A DNA stretch of 64,000 nt from the NCBI GenBank assembly GCA_048772705.1, contig JBLWGC010000104.1, positions 62,001 to 126,000 of the forward strand, in the 5' to 3' direction. A program made the translations under genes and the position numbers. The notes beneath the pieces were generated by a model. That model did no database searches and was not told where the DNA came from. It worked only from the letters and a program-made list of their open reading frames with translations. Positions within the stretch are counted from its first letter, which is position 1, and the number at the start of each line of letters is the position of its first letter. Positions 35,622-46,167 of the stretch are shown piece by piece. This stretch comes from Leidyana gryllorum EB-2025a (Eukaryota > Apicomplexa).

Positions 35622-37378
35622 ATGGATGATCGGTTGGATCTTTCTCAGAAGCTATACACGTACGGACAGACCAGACTGGCTGACTATATTGAGAATGCGG
35701 ACCCGGACATTCAAGAGGTAAGGCAGGGGTCAACACAGTGCAACTGAGGGGATATTGATATAGGCGATGATCGAGTACCTGGAGCTGCGAGGAGTCGATC
35801 GACTGTTCGCATGTGTAGAGAATGTAATGAAGCGTCATAGACAGTTCAAGTCGCAAGGCAGTTTTCAACAAGAGGTGATGCCACCTGAGGTGTTGCACAT
35901 CCAGGATAATGACCTGAGTAAATTGAAAGATAATTTCACCAAGGAGAAACCAGTTGCGCTGGTAAAGAAGAGTCAATTGAGCCAAGATATATTGAGAAAG
36001 GCCGAGAACCATGGGTTAGAGCTAATTCGAGCTGGCAAAGGTGAGGAGGCTGCGCTGTGTGTCGAACACTCAATGATGGACAGTTGCTTATTTGATGCTG
36101 GCGGGAGGTCAAGGGAGCCGGTTAGGGTTTGAGGGACCCAAAGGATGTTACGCGCCCGGATTACCCTCGGGAAAGGCGATTTTCCAGGTAACCATGGAAC
36201 GTTTGAAGCGAATTACCCAGATTGGTAAGTTTGTGAGCCGCGACAGTACATCTCCTTCCCAGCGGGAGCTTCCTCACTGCCGTGTTACATAATGACATCT
36301 GTTGAGAACCATCAGTTAACGAAGTACTACTTTGAGACCCACGACTATTTCGGATTAAATCCAAAGCACGTGCTCTTCTTCCCCCAGACCTTCATGCCGT
36401 CATTCGATCTGGACGGTCAAGTACTACTCGAAAGCCCAACGTCTCTAACTTCTAATCCGAATGGCAACGGAGGGCTCTTCCTATCCTTAAAACATACTGG
36501 CATGTTGCCGGATATGCGGAAACGCGGAATTGAGCTGTAAGTGGCAGTGGTCTTGCGGGGTCCAATCTTTCATCACAGAATTCACGTCTGTGGGGTCGAC
36601 AACATATTAGCTTTACCGTGTGAGCCTGTGTTCGTCGGGTTATGCGACTTGGCGGGCACGCCTGTGGGAAACAAATGTTGTACCAAGGTGAGCAGCGAGT
36701 TGTTGATAAGTTCCAAGGTGCCCGATCACTGCTGTAGGCTTATGCTGCCGAGAAGGTGGGAGTTCAGGTTGCTCTGAAAGATCGGAGTGGGATCCATCCA
36801 TGCGTGGTGGAGTACACGGAGATCACCAAGGAGCAAGCAGAAGCGACGGTGCGCGACGCTGAGGGCAAGGAAGAATTGCTTTATAGCGCTGGCAATATCT
36901 GCAATCATATTTTCCGTCGCGACTTCATCGAGCATCTGCTCATCGATCCCAAGTTCGATTATCACGTGGCAGAAAAGAAGATCACTTATTGGGATATGGA
37001 CAAAGGTGTGTGTGGTGTGTGTCCGGGGGCGTTGTGGCGAGACGTCTTTTTGCAGAATGCGCTATCGTGCCCAGGACGGTGAACGGCATAAAGTTGGAGT
37101 ATTTCATCTTCGACGCCTTCATAGTCGCAGAAAGTCTGTTCGCGTTTGAAGTCGAACGAAGCGAGGAGTTCAGTCCGATCAAGAACACTGAGGGGTTGGA
37201 CTCTCCTCAGACGGCTGTTCGTGATGTTCTGAATCTCCACACAAAATGGTTGGATAAGGCTGGAGTCAGAAAGGCTGGAGATACCCATCGTTATGAGATT
37301 TCTCCACTAGTCAGTTACGCAGGGGAGGGTTTGGAGGGTTTAACCCTTCCGAATGAGTCGATTCTGGCGACTCAATAG
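35622..37378 (+). CDS. UAP1: UDP-N-acetylglucosamine pyrophosphorylase
   Basis: Makes UDP-GlcNAc from UTP and GlcNAc-1-phosphate for GPI anchors, N-glycans or chitin-like wall polymers; cytosolic. Seven exons give about 488 aa. The nucleotide-binding motif VAYLMLAGGQGSRLGFEGPKG is formed by splicing at about 36011-36084. Then come YIMTSVENHQLTK, FFPQTFMPSFD, PNGNGGLFLSLKHTGMLPDM, the VDNILA block with the uridine pocket, VVEYTEI, the AGNICNHIF motif and YHVAEKK. The intron before NGIKLEYFIFD (about 37006-37055) uses TTTTTGCAG. The start could be an upstream in-frame codon, but 35622 is the first ATG of this frame. The stop is 26 bp before GWD. Confidence 0.95.
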
Positions 37379-37404
37379 AGAGAGAAGAAATATTTTGTGC
37401 CTTA

Positions 37405-40400
37405 ATGCCTCACTCTGTCAAGTATTTCGTCACTCACGACCATACCTATGTTAACAATCCGCAGCTGCGCCTGTTTGTAGTTCACAATCCCCAAATCCCA
37501 GAGAACCGATATTGCGTCTTAGCCCTCTGTGATGCGGACCGCGGCCGCGATTTTGTCCTCCATTGGGGCGTTGGTATAGATTCGCCTCAGGAATGGACCG
37601 GTCCGCCAGCTACTGTGCTTCCCCCTTTCCAGCCGTCGACGACTGTGACCAAAGATTTTGCGACCACACCGTTCGTCACTGTGAATCAACTTGAACATGA
37701 TGGCGAGCTTCATCACTGGATCGACGACTTTATTGACGCTGAGAACCTTATCCCAACTCAGTGGAGAATGGTTATCATGAAGCTCAGTACGGCCATCCCA
37801 GTCGTGCTGGGTATCAACTTTGTGCTGAACTCTGGTAACGAATGGATTAAGAACGGGAACAACAATTTCAATATTGATCTGGGGAGTGTGGCCAATGCTG
37901 AGAATGAGCTGTTGAGTCTGGGGTCATTTCTGACGAAATACGCTCCGCAAGAGCCGGATGCAACTCTCAAATGGCGCGTCCGATCGGGCAAACGTACCTT
38001 CCTTCTGCAAGCTATGACTAATGCACGTAAGTTCATCCCTCCCTTAGCCGCCCGGATTTGCACTTCCTGCTGCCAGTGACTGAGCGTCTTGACCTTCTCG
38101 TGATCGCTACACATCCCAACAAGTTGGTGTTGCACTGGGGCGGTTGCGCGGGACCCAACTCTCCATGGCGTCGGTTGCCTACCCAGACTTTGGTGGAGGA
38201 CGATGCCCCCCAGAAATCTATAGTAGTCGATGATAAGGCCCTCCAAACGCCTTTCACATTCCCGGAAGCAGAGTTGTCTATGCAACTGTGTCGCATCAGT
38301 ATTCGAGCGGATGCCGTACCTCAGCTGATTTCGTTTGTTCTCAAAGAAGCTGCCAGTAACATCTGGCTCAAGAATGGCGATGTCGACTTTGTCCTCCAGC
38401 TGCCTCATCGGGCCGAGTGGAAAGCCAAACAGATCGAAGCCGAGGAACAGAGACGCAAGGAGGCCGAATTGGCTAACGCACGCCAGGAGCAGGAAGCCAA
38501 GAGATGGAGCCGACGTTTGGAGAGGTTTGCCGAGAATGCCATTGTTCGGGAGCAAGAAGCCACCATTGCATATGAAACGATCCATTTGTCGGATGACATT
38601 GGGGTAATGGATTGCGTCGTCTTATCAGAAGAGAATTCTGATGGGAAACATTTAATAATTCTTCGTATATACGCTGTTCTCCGGGAAGAATGTGTCTTAC
38701 ACTGGGGCTGCGTCGGGGTCGGGGGAGAGATCCAACGACGCCGAACCGGTGAATGGATCTGCCCTCCCGCCCACCTCTGCCCCGGAGGAACAGTCCCAGT
38801 CGATAAGAAGGCTGCGCAAACTCCCCTCACAGCCTCCCCCGAACACAAGTTTGAGTACCACCTCGAAATCAAATTCCCGGCGACCCAAGTTCCAGTCACT
38901 TCTTCCAGTGACATTGGACTGAGAGCGGAGTTTGGCGGTGTCTGCTTTGTGTTAAAAGAGGTCAACGGTGCCAGATGGTTCAAAGCCTCAGACACGAAAG
39001 ATATTCTGGTTCGTCTCCATCCAGTCACGGGTGTCCAATGGACCGGCACTCACCGTCCGCTTGTTTCACGCATCGTCGAGGCTGAAGTTGAATGGGATCA
39101 TATGACTCTGATGCACCGATATCATCTCTGTAACAGCATTCTGGACGATCATCTCAACTCACCCAACACTCATGCGACTCCAGAAACCATCGCCGAAGAA
39201 CACGATTTCTGGGCTTGGATCTATGTGTGGAACCGCTTCAGCTTCCTCTGTGTGAGTTATCAATTCACCGCCGAGGCGACTCAAATCAATTCATTTCTCC
39301 TCTGCAGTGGTTGGATTGGCAGCGAAGATACAACACCAAGCCCAAAGATCTCGCCCATGCAGCCGAAGTCTTGTCCTGTAAGGTGGCCCGGTGCTGGGCC
39401 ACCCATCCGCGTCATCGCGCTTGGATCAGAATGACACTGGCCACTATGGGCCGCGGCGGATCAGCCGGCCAAGCCATCCGTGACCGCATCCTCGATATTA
39501 TGCACAAACACAAAATACCCGAAACCGCTGGAAACTTCTACGAACAGTGGCACCAAAAGCTCCATAACAATACAACTCCAGATGACATTGGCATCTGTCT
39601 GGCAGTCATCAAATACCTCGAGACAAACAGTCTTCACGAGTACTGGAACGTTCTGAAAGCCCACGACATCTCCGCCGAGAAGTTGGCTTCCTATGAGCGA
39701 AAGATCACCCAACAGCCATATATGCCCCACTGTGATATTGGTGGTCTCATCTGGGATCTTCGCCAATACCTCGATATCCTCAAAGAGGTCCACGATGCTC
39801 TCGATCTCGGCGTAAGCACTCTTCAAATTGTCAATACCGCATCCGTGACCTCAGAAATCTGCTGGACGCGTTCGCCACATGCTGGCTGGAGACATCCAGG
39901 GCCGTCTCGACCACATTTGCCATGAAGCCACCCACGGACAGATTCAGAACTTCCAAGAGGCTACCAACCGAATGGGTCGGGTGAGTGCGGGTGGCGACCC
40001 TAAGAATATCTCTACCCATACTATACTCTCTTTCTGCAGATCTATGACGTCCGCAAAGCCATCATTAACCGTCTCAACGGGGGCGAAAGGAACGATAGCG
40101 TCATCCGTGATCTTCTACTCCTTGACTTCAGTCTGGAGTCCCTCCAAAGCACCTTGTTGCAGGGAGCCAACAAGAGTGAGGGCAGCAAAGAGAACTGGAT
40201 GTTGGTTCTCGGATGGTTTGTCGAACTGTGGTCGCTGCACAACCCCGCCGTGGAGGAATGGGCACGATTGGCCGCTGATTGGAGCTCACTCGGTCTCTCG
40301 GCTATCCGCCAGCAGTTCCACCCTGACGCGCGCCTGAACGCCTTACTTGTCAAAGCCCTCATTGACAGACTTACTCGGTGCGTTGGAGAAACTACTGACC

Positions 40401-42232
40401 TCTTCCAAGAGCGTTTGGGCCCCATGGCGAACTTCCTCGGCCAACAAGTTGATGTTGACCCGGCAAAACTCAACGTCTTTGTCGATGAAGTTCTTCGCGG
40501 ATCAGCTTTGTTTGCTATTTCTCTGGGCGTGAAACATTTGGAACCTCATATCCGAGCTGCAGCCGAACTACCTCCCTGGCAACTCATCAGTCTGGTGTCA
40601 AAGACCCGAGGAGTCCTGCAATCCGTAGCGACCTTGTCAAATATCCAAGACAAAGTCTTCGATCCCCCCACTATCCTGATTAGTGATGCTGTGAATGGCG
40701 AAGAAGAGATCCCGACTGGCGTTCAAGCAGTATTGGTGCGATCCGCAGCTGCTGCCCCCGACATTCTGTCTCACATTGCCGTGCGCGCGCGAAACGCACA
40801 CGTTCTGTTGGCTGTATGCTTCGACAGCAATGTCATCAGCAAATGGGTAAGATACCACCAGATCTCCGATCCCACTGTTTCTGACCTTAAATTACAGGAG
40901 AAGGAATACCAAAATGAATGGGTTGAGATTGGATTAATTATGGGCGGTGCAGACTTGTCTATCGAACGCTTTGAAGTACCTCAGTCCCAGCCGGAGGTGC
41001 TGCAGCGCCGCGGCAGCTTGACCAAGCAGACTTCTCGCAAGCTGTCTCAACCGTTTGATCGACAACTGACTCAGAGCAAGTTGGCTGAGCTTGATATGAC
41101 CACCAAGCTGAGCCGGGCTGCATCCATCAAGGATAATCAAGTAGTCGATTTGAGGACCCCGAGTGCCGATTACTTCATTACTGTGGACAAGTTCACCAGG
41201 GATCTGGTGGGAAGCAAGTCTGCGAATCTGCAGCTACTCAAGTCCAAGCTGCCGCACATGAAGACACCCCGAGCCTTCGCTCTTCCGTACGGTTCTCTGC
41301 AAAAGACGCTCTGCGCCGAGGAGAATCAGCACAAGCTGACCCAGTTGGAACGTATCTTGGGAGAGTTGGGTCCATCAATGTGTAACCAGGAAGCCTCTGC
41401 TTGCTTCCAAGAAGCCCAGCGTCTGTTGAAAGACTTGACGATGCCTTTGGAAATGCGTCAAGCTCTGAAGGAAATTTGGAGCGAAATAGAGCGCACCAAT
41501 CAGTCGCAGGACTCGGGTGTCGTGAAATCTACGCTCAAGAGTTTGTTTGAGAGCACCGGCGAAGAGAAGTGTTGGAAAGCCATCAAGGACGTGTGGCGCA
41601 GTATCTATGCGATGCGGCCGTGGGTATCTCTGGCGAAGGCGAACAGATCTTTCATAAGCTTGAATATGGCTGTGTTGGTTCAGGACCTGATGCCAGCTGA
41701 TTACGCTTTTGTGCTCCATAGCCGTAATCCGTTTGTGGCTGAGGATAGTGCGAAAGCGCGCGAGATGTACGGCGAGATCGTGGTGGGATTGGGAGAAGTG
41801 CTGGTGGCCAACTATCCAGGACGTGCGCTGAGCTGGAAGATGACTGAGAAAGATAGTGGACCTCAGGTGAGTTTCTGTCACTTGGCTCCAATCATCAATG
41901 TTGTGGTGCAGATCGTGGCTTTCCCGGCTAAGTCTCAGGCGTTGTTACCGGAAGCATCGCTGATCTTCCGCAGTGATTCCAACGGTGAAGATTTGGAAGG
42001 ATTCGCTGGGGCGGGATTGTTCGAGAGTGTTCCAGGGATAGCTCCCAAGTTAACATATGTTGGTTATCACAAAGTGCGGCTGATCAATGATCATTCCTGG
42101 AGAGACAATCTGCTGGGACGGATTGGAAAAGCTGCTTTCGCAGTCGAGGACGCATTCCAAAGTCCAATGGACATCGAAGGTGTAGTGTGTGGCGAGGACA
42201 TTATTATAGTCCAAGCACGGCCCCAAGTTTAG
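37405..42232 (+). CDS. GWD: Alpha-glucan water dikinase (R1-type) with three N-terminal starch-binding-like modules
   Basis: Phosphorylates amylopectin/starch glucosyl residues using ATP through a phosphohistidine, which opens the granule for breakdown. About 1,508 aa in seven exons. The N-terminal half has three CBM45-like repeats, each with a VLHWG core (about residues 50, 230 and 430), the second followed by an E/R/K-rich coiled coil. The conserved central block is FYEQWHQKLHNNTTPDDIGI. The phosphohistidine is in SHIAVRARN (His codon at 40772). The C-terminal ATP-grasp domain runs from VGSKSANLQLLKSKLP to SNGEDLEGFAGAGLFESVP and IIIVQARPQV. Two C-terminal introns are multiples of three without stops, so retention would not break the frame. 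Cytosolic amylopectin is the expected substrate in apicomplexans. Confidence 0.95.
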
Positions 42233-42251
42233 ATGTGGGATGTCTTTTATT

Positions 42252-42657
42252 TTATTGCGGGTTACGTAATACACAAATAACGGAGTCGCCTCTGAGGAAC
42301 AGTCTAGCAATGTATCGATCCTTGTTAACAGTCCTTTTTATTTTCTTGGAACCATCGCCCGTTGGCACTCGCATTTGCTCTGTCCACATTTCGCGGGCGT
42401 CCGTGAGCAATAGATTGCAGTGACGGTCAAAGGCTTTGATCTGCACAGACGAGTGTATGTTAAAAAACACACGTATAGCTTACTCGACCGAGTATTTTCC
42501 GGTTATGGCGGCAGTTGACAAGGACCTGGCAGTTGTCCCTTACACAGGCAGCCAGTAATGATAGGGGACCCTCGGATGGAGTATCCTTATTAACAGGGGC
42601 AGTTTCTGCAGCAGCTGCACCAGCAGCTGGAGCAGAGGACGAGGGAACCGGGGGCAT
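42252..42657 (-). CDS. SNRPD2: Spliceosomal Sm protein D2
   Basis: Two exons. The N-terminus is Ala/Pro-rich, then [28 protein letters not shown], then spliced (GTAAGC to CTGTGCAG) to [21 protein letters not shown] (Sm1) and [24 protein letters not shown] (Sm2). The order and the basic loop between Sm1 and Sm2 are those of SmD2, a core ring protein of U1, U2, U4 and U5 snRNPs, in agreement with the intron-rich genes here. About 120 aa, as in other eukaryotes. The start is the ATG giving MPPVPSSS. Convergent with GWD, with 19 bp between stops. Confidence 0.96.
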
Positions 42658-42688
42658 TATGAGCAATTTCCAAAAGTTTTTCTTTGCA

Positions 42689-43330
42689 TCACAGGACAGC
42701 TGACGCTAGGGCATGGAAGGACTGCTTTGCCACAGACTTATCTTCTTTCTCCTTCCGTTTCATCTGCACTTCGCGGTCTCGGCGCCATTTTACTGCCCTC
42801 CGTAAAATCGAAAGCAGAACTTTCAGCTCTATGCACAACGCAGCTAAATCGGCTCCTTCATCTGCAGCCTGCGCAAGTTGCAGACTGGATTCCCGCAGGT
42901 ACCGATCGCGCTCCCATAACCAGCGCAACTCAAACCGCGATTGTAAGTCAACCAGATCCAAGTCTTCATAGTCAAGCGAAGTATCCAATTGAAATGTATC
43001 CCCTGCCTCATCCACGAACGTTTCAGTGGTTGTCAGCTCGGAGTTCTTCAGGCTATCGCCTTCTGCCAAGAGTCGATGCAGCCCCTTGACATAGGCTGAC
43101 GGTAACTGTGTCCATCCTGAAGCCCTAAAGACAGATTGATACCCCAGACCGACCCGCCGGCGACGGCTTCACCAACCGCACACGCAAACTATCCCCTTAC
43201 TCAAACTGTTTCCACAGCAGCTCATCTTCTGTGTTCAGGAAGTCTCCCAAAGGGACGCCTGAGACACCTGATTCTATGAGGACGAGGCTCTGAACCCACC
43301 TTCCAGGTTGATAAGACGATCTCCGTCCAT
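42689..43330 (-). CDS. Small acidic helical hypothetical protein
   Basis: Three exons read in frame ([30 protein letters not shown], then [19 protein letters not shown] onward), about 180 aa. The long last exon is acidic then strongly helical and charged ([49 protein letters not shown]), a likely coiled coil. No family recognised. It sits 31 bp upstream of SmD2 on the same strand and is divergent from the first cysteine-rich membrane gene with 63 bp between. Confidence 0.65.
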
Positions 43331-43393
43331 AGCGGCAAGTGTGTGTTACATGCGTGTTCGAAACCTTTCTTTGGTGAACAGGATGGTGACTCC

Positions 43394-44942
43394 ATGATAG
43401 GTGTATTATTGTTGTTGTTCACAATGTTAGCTGACGCGAACTTTGGTCCCAGACCGCGAGGGAAATCTTTGGTACAGCGAAGGACCAGTCTATCGCTGAA
43501 CAAAGGTCATTTCTCTTCCCGCAAAGAAGCTGAGGGTAATGTCACCGTCAGTGATGTGCAGCTATTGCGTATTAATGGCTCTATTTTTCCCCAAACCGAC
43601 AAGAGGCTGGCTGTAGCAGCTTCCTCCAACTCGACCAGAAGAACAACAAGTCGTCGTCGGCATGTTTACCGACACCGGCGGCGTCGAAGGGGTTCGCGGG
43701 GGCCCCGCAGGTATTTCTCTACCGGTACAACTACTGAGCCTCGAGGATCATTTGGGGGCGTGCAGCCCTATGATGAGGATCTGAGGGAATGTACTGCTCG
43801 GAGATTAATATGCGATCCTCCGCCTGACCTTCACAATACGTATCCTGTATTTGGTGATTTGGTTACAGGGGAATGGCAGTGGTGGCAATTGACTTTTGGC
43901 CTGGTTCCGGACGAGATGAAGCCTAATCCCGAGGCAGCTCCGATCTGCAACAGCATTACGGGGGACGGGAGTAACATGAGTTCGGATGAATGCAAGCGGC
44001 ATTGCCAGAGTAGAATTGAAGAATGTTTGGTGGTGCGTCAAAATTGGAAGTATGACAGTTGGGCGAGTCAAATGGAGAACGCTGGGTCCACGACGAGTCA
44101 GCCGGTGTGCGAGTTGGACTACAATGGGGTGTTCGACTGTGTGTATCACGAATTGTTACAATGGTGCGGTGGAGCGTGTTTCTCGGTTGTGGATGGTCGT
44201 GAGACACGGTGTATGATTCCGTTTCAGTCGTGCAAAGACAATCCGGATGGCTACCACCCGGACGAAGCCCCTTTAGTAGATCAGTTTTCTGACGACCCTG
44301 GCGGTAGTGGCGGCGACACTGAGACAGACCCCGACCCCGGGAACGGCGGCAACACTGACGGCGACGACACTGATGGGGACGACGATCCCGGGGATACTAC
44401 GAACACTGATGGGGACCCGACTACCACCAGCACGGAAGAGAGTACATCAACAACGGTTTCGTCCACGTCTGAAGAGACAGAGGCCACCACCATGACGGTA
44501 AGCTGAGAGCGGTTGTCCTTTCGGAGGCGGGTGCGGGGGGGTTGAGGTGGATAGAAAAAGGCACGCACACACACACACACTGCAGGTGGAGGAGGAGGCT
44601 AAGGGCATGGGAAAGGCAGCGGAGTTGCTGGGAGGTGCAATTGTATTGGTGGCAGCGTCAGCAGCGGGGGGGTATTGTTGCCATTGCTGCAACAGCTCTA
44701 TAATTGATGTGAAGGGTATGCGGGACTTTGCCCAGAACACAGCAGATGTAAGTGGTTTGAGTTCTCTTCTTCAGCAGATCCTTTCCATTTGATAGTGTGC
44801 TGACGACGCTGATCGTCTGATGGATGAGGAAAAAGATATGAGAGAGGAGGTGCGAAGAAACAGGGCTTTACAACACAAGACTTTACTCACCCATAGCCAT
44901 CTGTTTGTCCCGAGTGCCACACCATCACCTGATGTAGTTTAG
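43394..44942 (+). CDS. Cysteine-rich type I membrane protein, paralogue 1
   Basis: Three exons (43394-44497, 44586-44747, 44796-44942) give about 470 aa. Signal peptide MIGVLLLLFTMLADA; then a basic Arg-rich segment (RRHVYRHRRRRRGSRG); then a cysteine-rich domain with C-x6-C-D-PPP-DL, a PNPEA..IC block, C...HC....EECLV, W....W, NGVFDCVYHELLQWCGGACFS and R.CMIPFQSC. An Asp/Gly/Thr-rich stalk follows, then one transmembrane helix (AAELLGGAIVLVAASAAGG) capped by CCHCC (likely palmitoylated). The cytoplasmic tail has GMRDFAQ and a heptad-like DEE...REE..RNRA stretch. It matches its neighbour residue by residue in cysteine spacing, so the two are a tandem duplication. No known family recognised; a surface receptor or adhesin is inferred. 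Confidence 0.8.
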
Positions 44943-44943
44943 C

Positions 44944-46002
44944 ATGTATACGTTACCGTTATGGTTCTTGTTGGATCTGATTCAAATTGTTTTGACCAAT
45001 GGTGTGAGAGAACGCTGGGCTCCCCGAACGTGTGGTACCGCTCAGGAGCTCTGTTCGCCTCCCCCCAATTTGCACGGGTGGGTCTATGACCGGACACACG
45101 GCCGCCCCACCACTCAGCCCACCGTGCCCAGAGAGCCCGTCGGGAAGGTGCCGGCTGGCTATCGGCCCAATCCGGACGCCATGCCGGCCTGCGATACAAG
45201 TTGGTCAGCTCAACAAGCGATCAGTGACGAGTGGTGCCGAGCCCAGTGCTACGTACGCAAATCGGACTGTCTCGAGGTCCCTCAACAATGGGTCTTTGAG
45301 GCGTGGTATATGGACAGCGAAAAGCTCCCCGGAAACTCTTCCTGCGCACGAACTCACGCAAACGGCATATATGACTGCACCTACGCCGACATACTGACAA
45401 TGTGTGGCGTCCACTGCTTCTCTTCTACCTGCGGCAAATGGGTCCGGTGTTTATTACCCCTCAACTATTGCCCAGATGACGACCAATGTCCAGGAGACGT
45501 GATCGCCACTCCCCTCCCCCCTGCAACTACACAACTACTCACAGAACCAGAAGACCCAACCACACAACAGGGCGACTCCACCACATACTCCGACACTTCA
45601 ACATCCATTCCAATTGATGATGACGACCCCCCAACGTCGCCGCCGCCGCCCCCTTTTTGGACCACGAGTACAAAGAGAGATGAACTCTCTGGAGGCCAAT
45701 TGGTCGGCGGCGCGCTTGTTGTCGCTGCCGCCGCCTCTGCCAGTGGCGTTTGTATCTACAGAAGTTCAGTGGCCACCGAAGGTATGAGAGACTTTGCTCA
45801 GACAGTATTGGAGGTACGGCGCCCCACTTACCGCTCCCTTTCCTAAAAACCCTCTCAGGAAGTCGATGATGCAGGCAGAGCCATTGACGAAGAAGAAGCT
45901 CTCAAGGAGGAGGCGCAGGCGAATCGAGCTCGCCAAATGCGCAGATTCAGCACCCAGATGCAGACAATCATACCACCACCCCAACAAACCATGCAGCCTT
46001 AG
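44944..46002 (+). CDS. Cysteine-rich type I membrane protein, paralogue 2
   Basis: Two exons (44944-45812 or so, then about 45859-46002) give about 337 aa. Hydrophobic N-terminus MYTLPLWFLLDLIQIVL (signal peptide), then the same cysteine-rich domain as paralogue 1: C..AQELCSPPPNL, RPNPDAMPAC, EWCRAQCYVRKSDCLEV, NGIYDCTYADILTMCGVHCFS, RCLLPLNYC. It lacks the Arg-rich insert. A Thr/Asp/Pro stalk leads to a helix (GGQLVGGALVVAAAASASGV) and a tail with GMRDFAQTVLE, then a conserved DDA.R..DEE....KEE...NRA.Q segment, ending in Pro/Gln. Its ATG is one nucleotide after the stop of paralogue 1. The conserved tail supports the exon 2 join. Confidence 0.82.
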
Positions 46003-46167
46003 CACAAACCAACTGGGTCACTGAGACACAGAGAGACACACAATTAATAGATCGGAGACGCCGTCTCCCGTCTCCCGTCTCCTTACCCTCCCATCCACTT
46101 AACTCAACAAACAACAGCAGATCTTCCTTCTTTGCCTTCTTCTCTCTTCGGCCTTCGATTTCAAACA

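Noticed and set aside
35557-36012. 152-codon upstream extension of the large helical protein
   Set aside because: It overlaps conserved UAP exons on the other strand, and MLGSLGERL at 35556 is a good start.
44850-44937. Splicing that would fuse the two cysteine-rich paralogues into one protein
   Set aside because: It keeps frame, but it would remove a tail segment conserved between both paralogues; kept only as a possible isoform.
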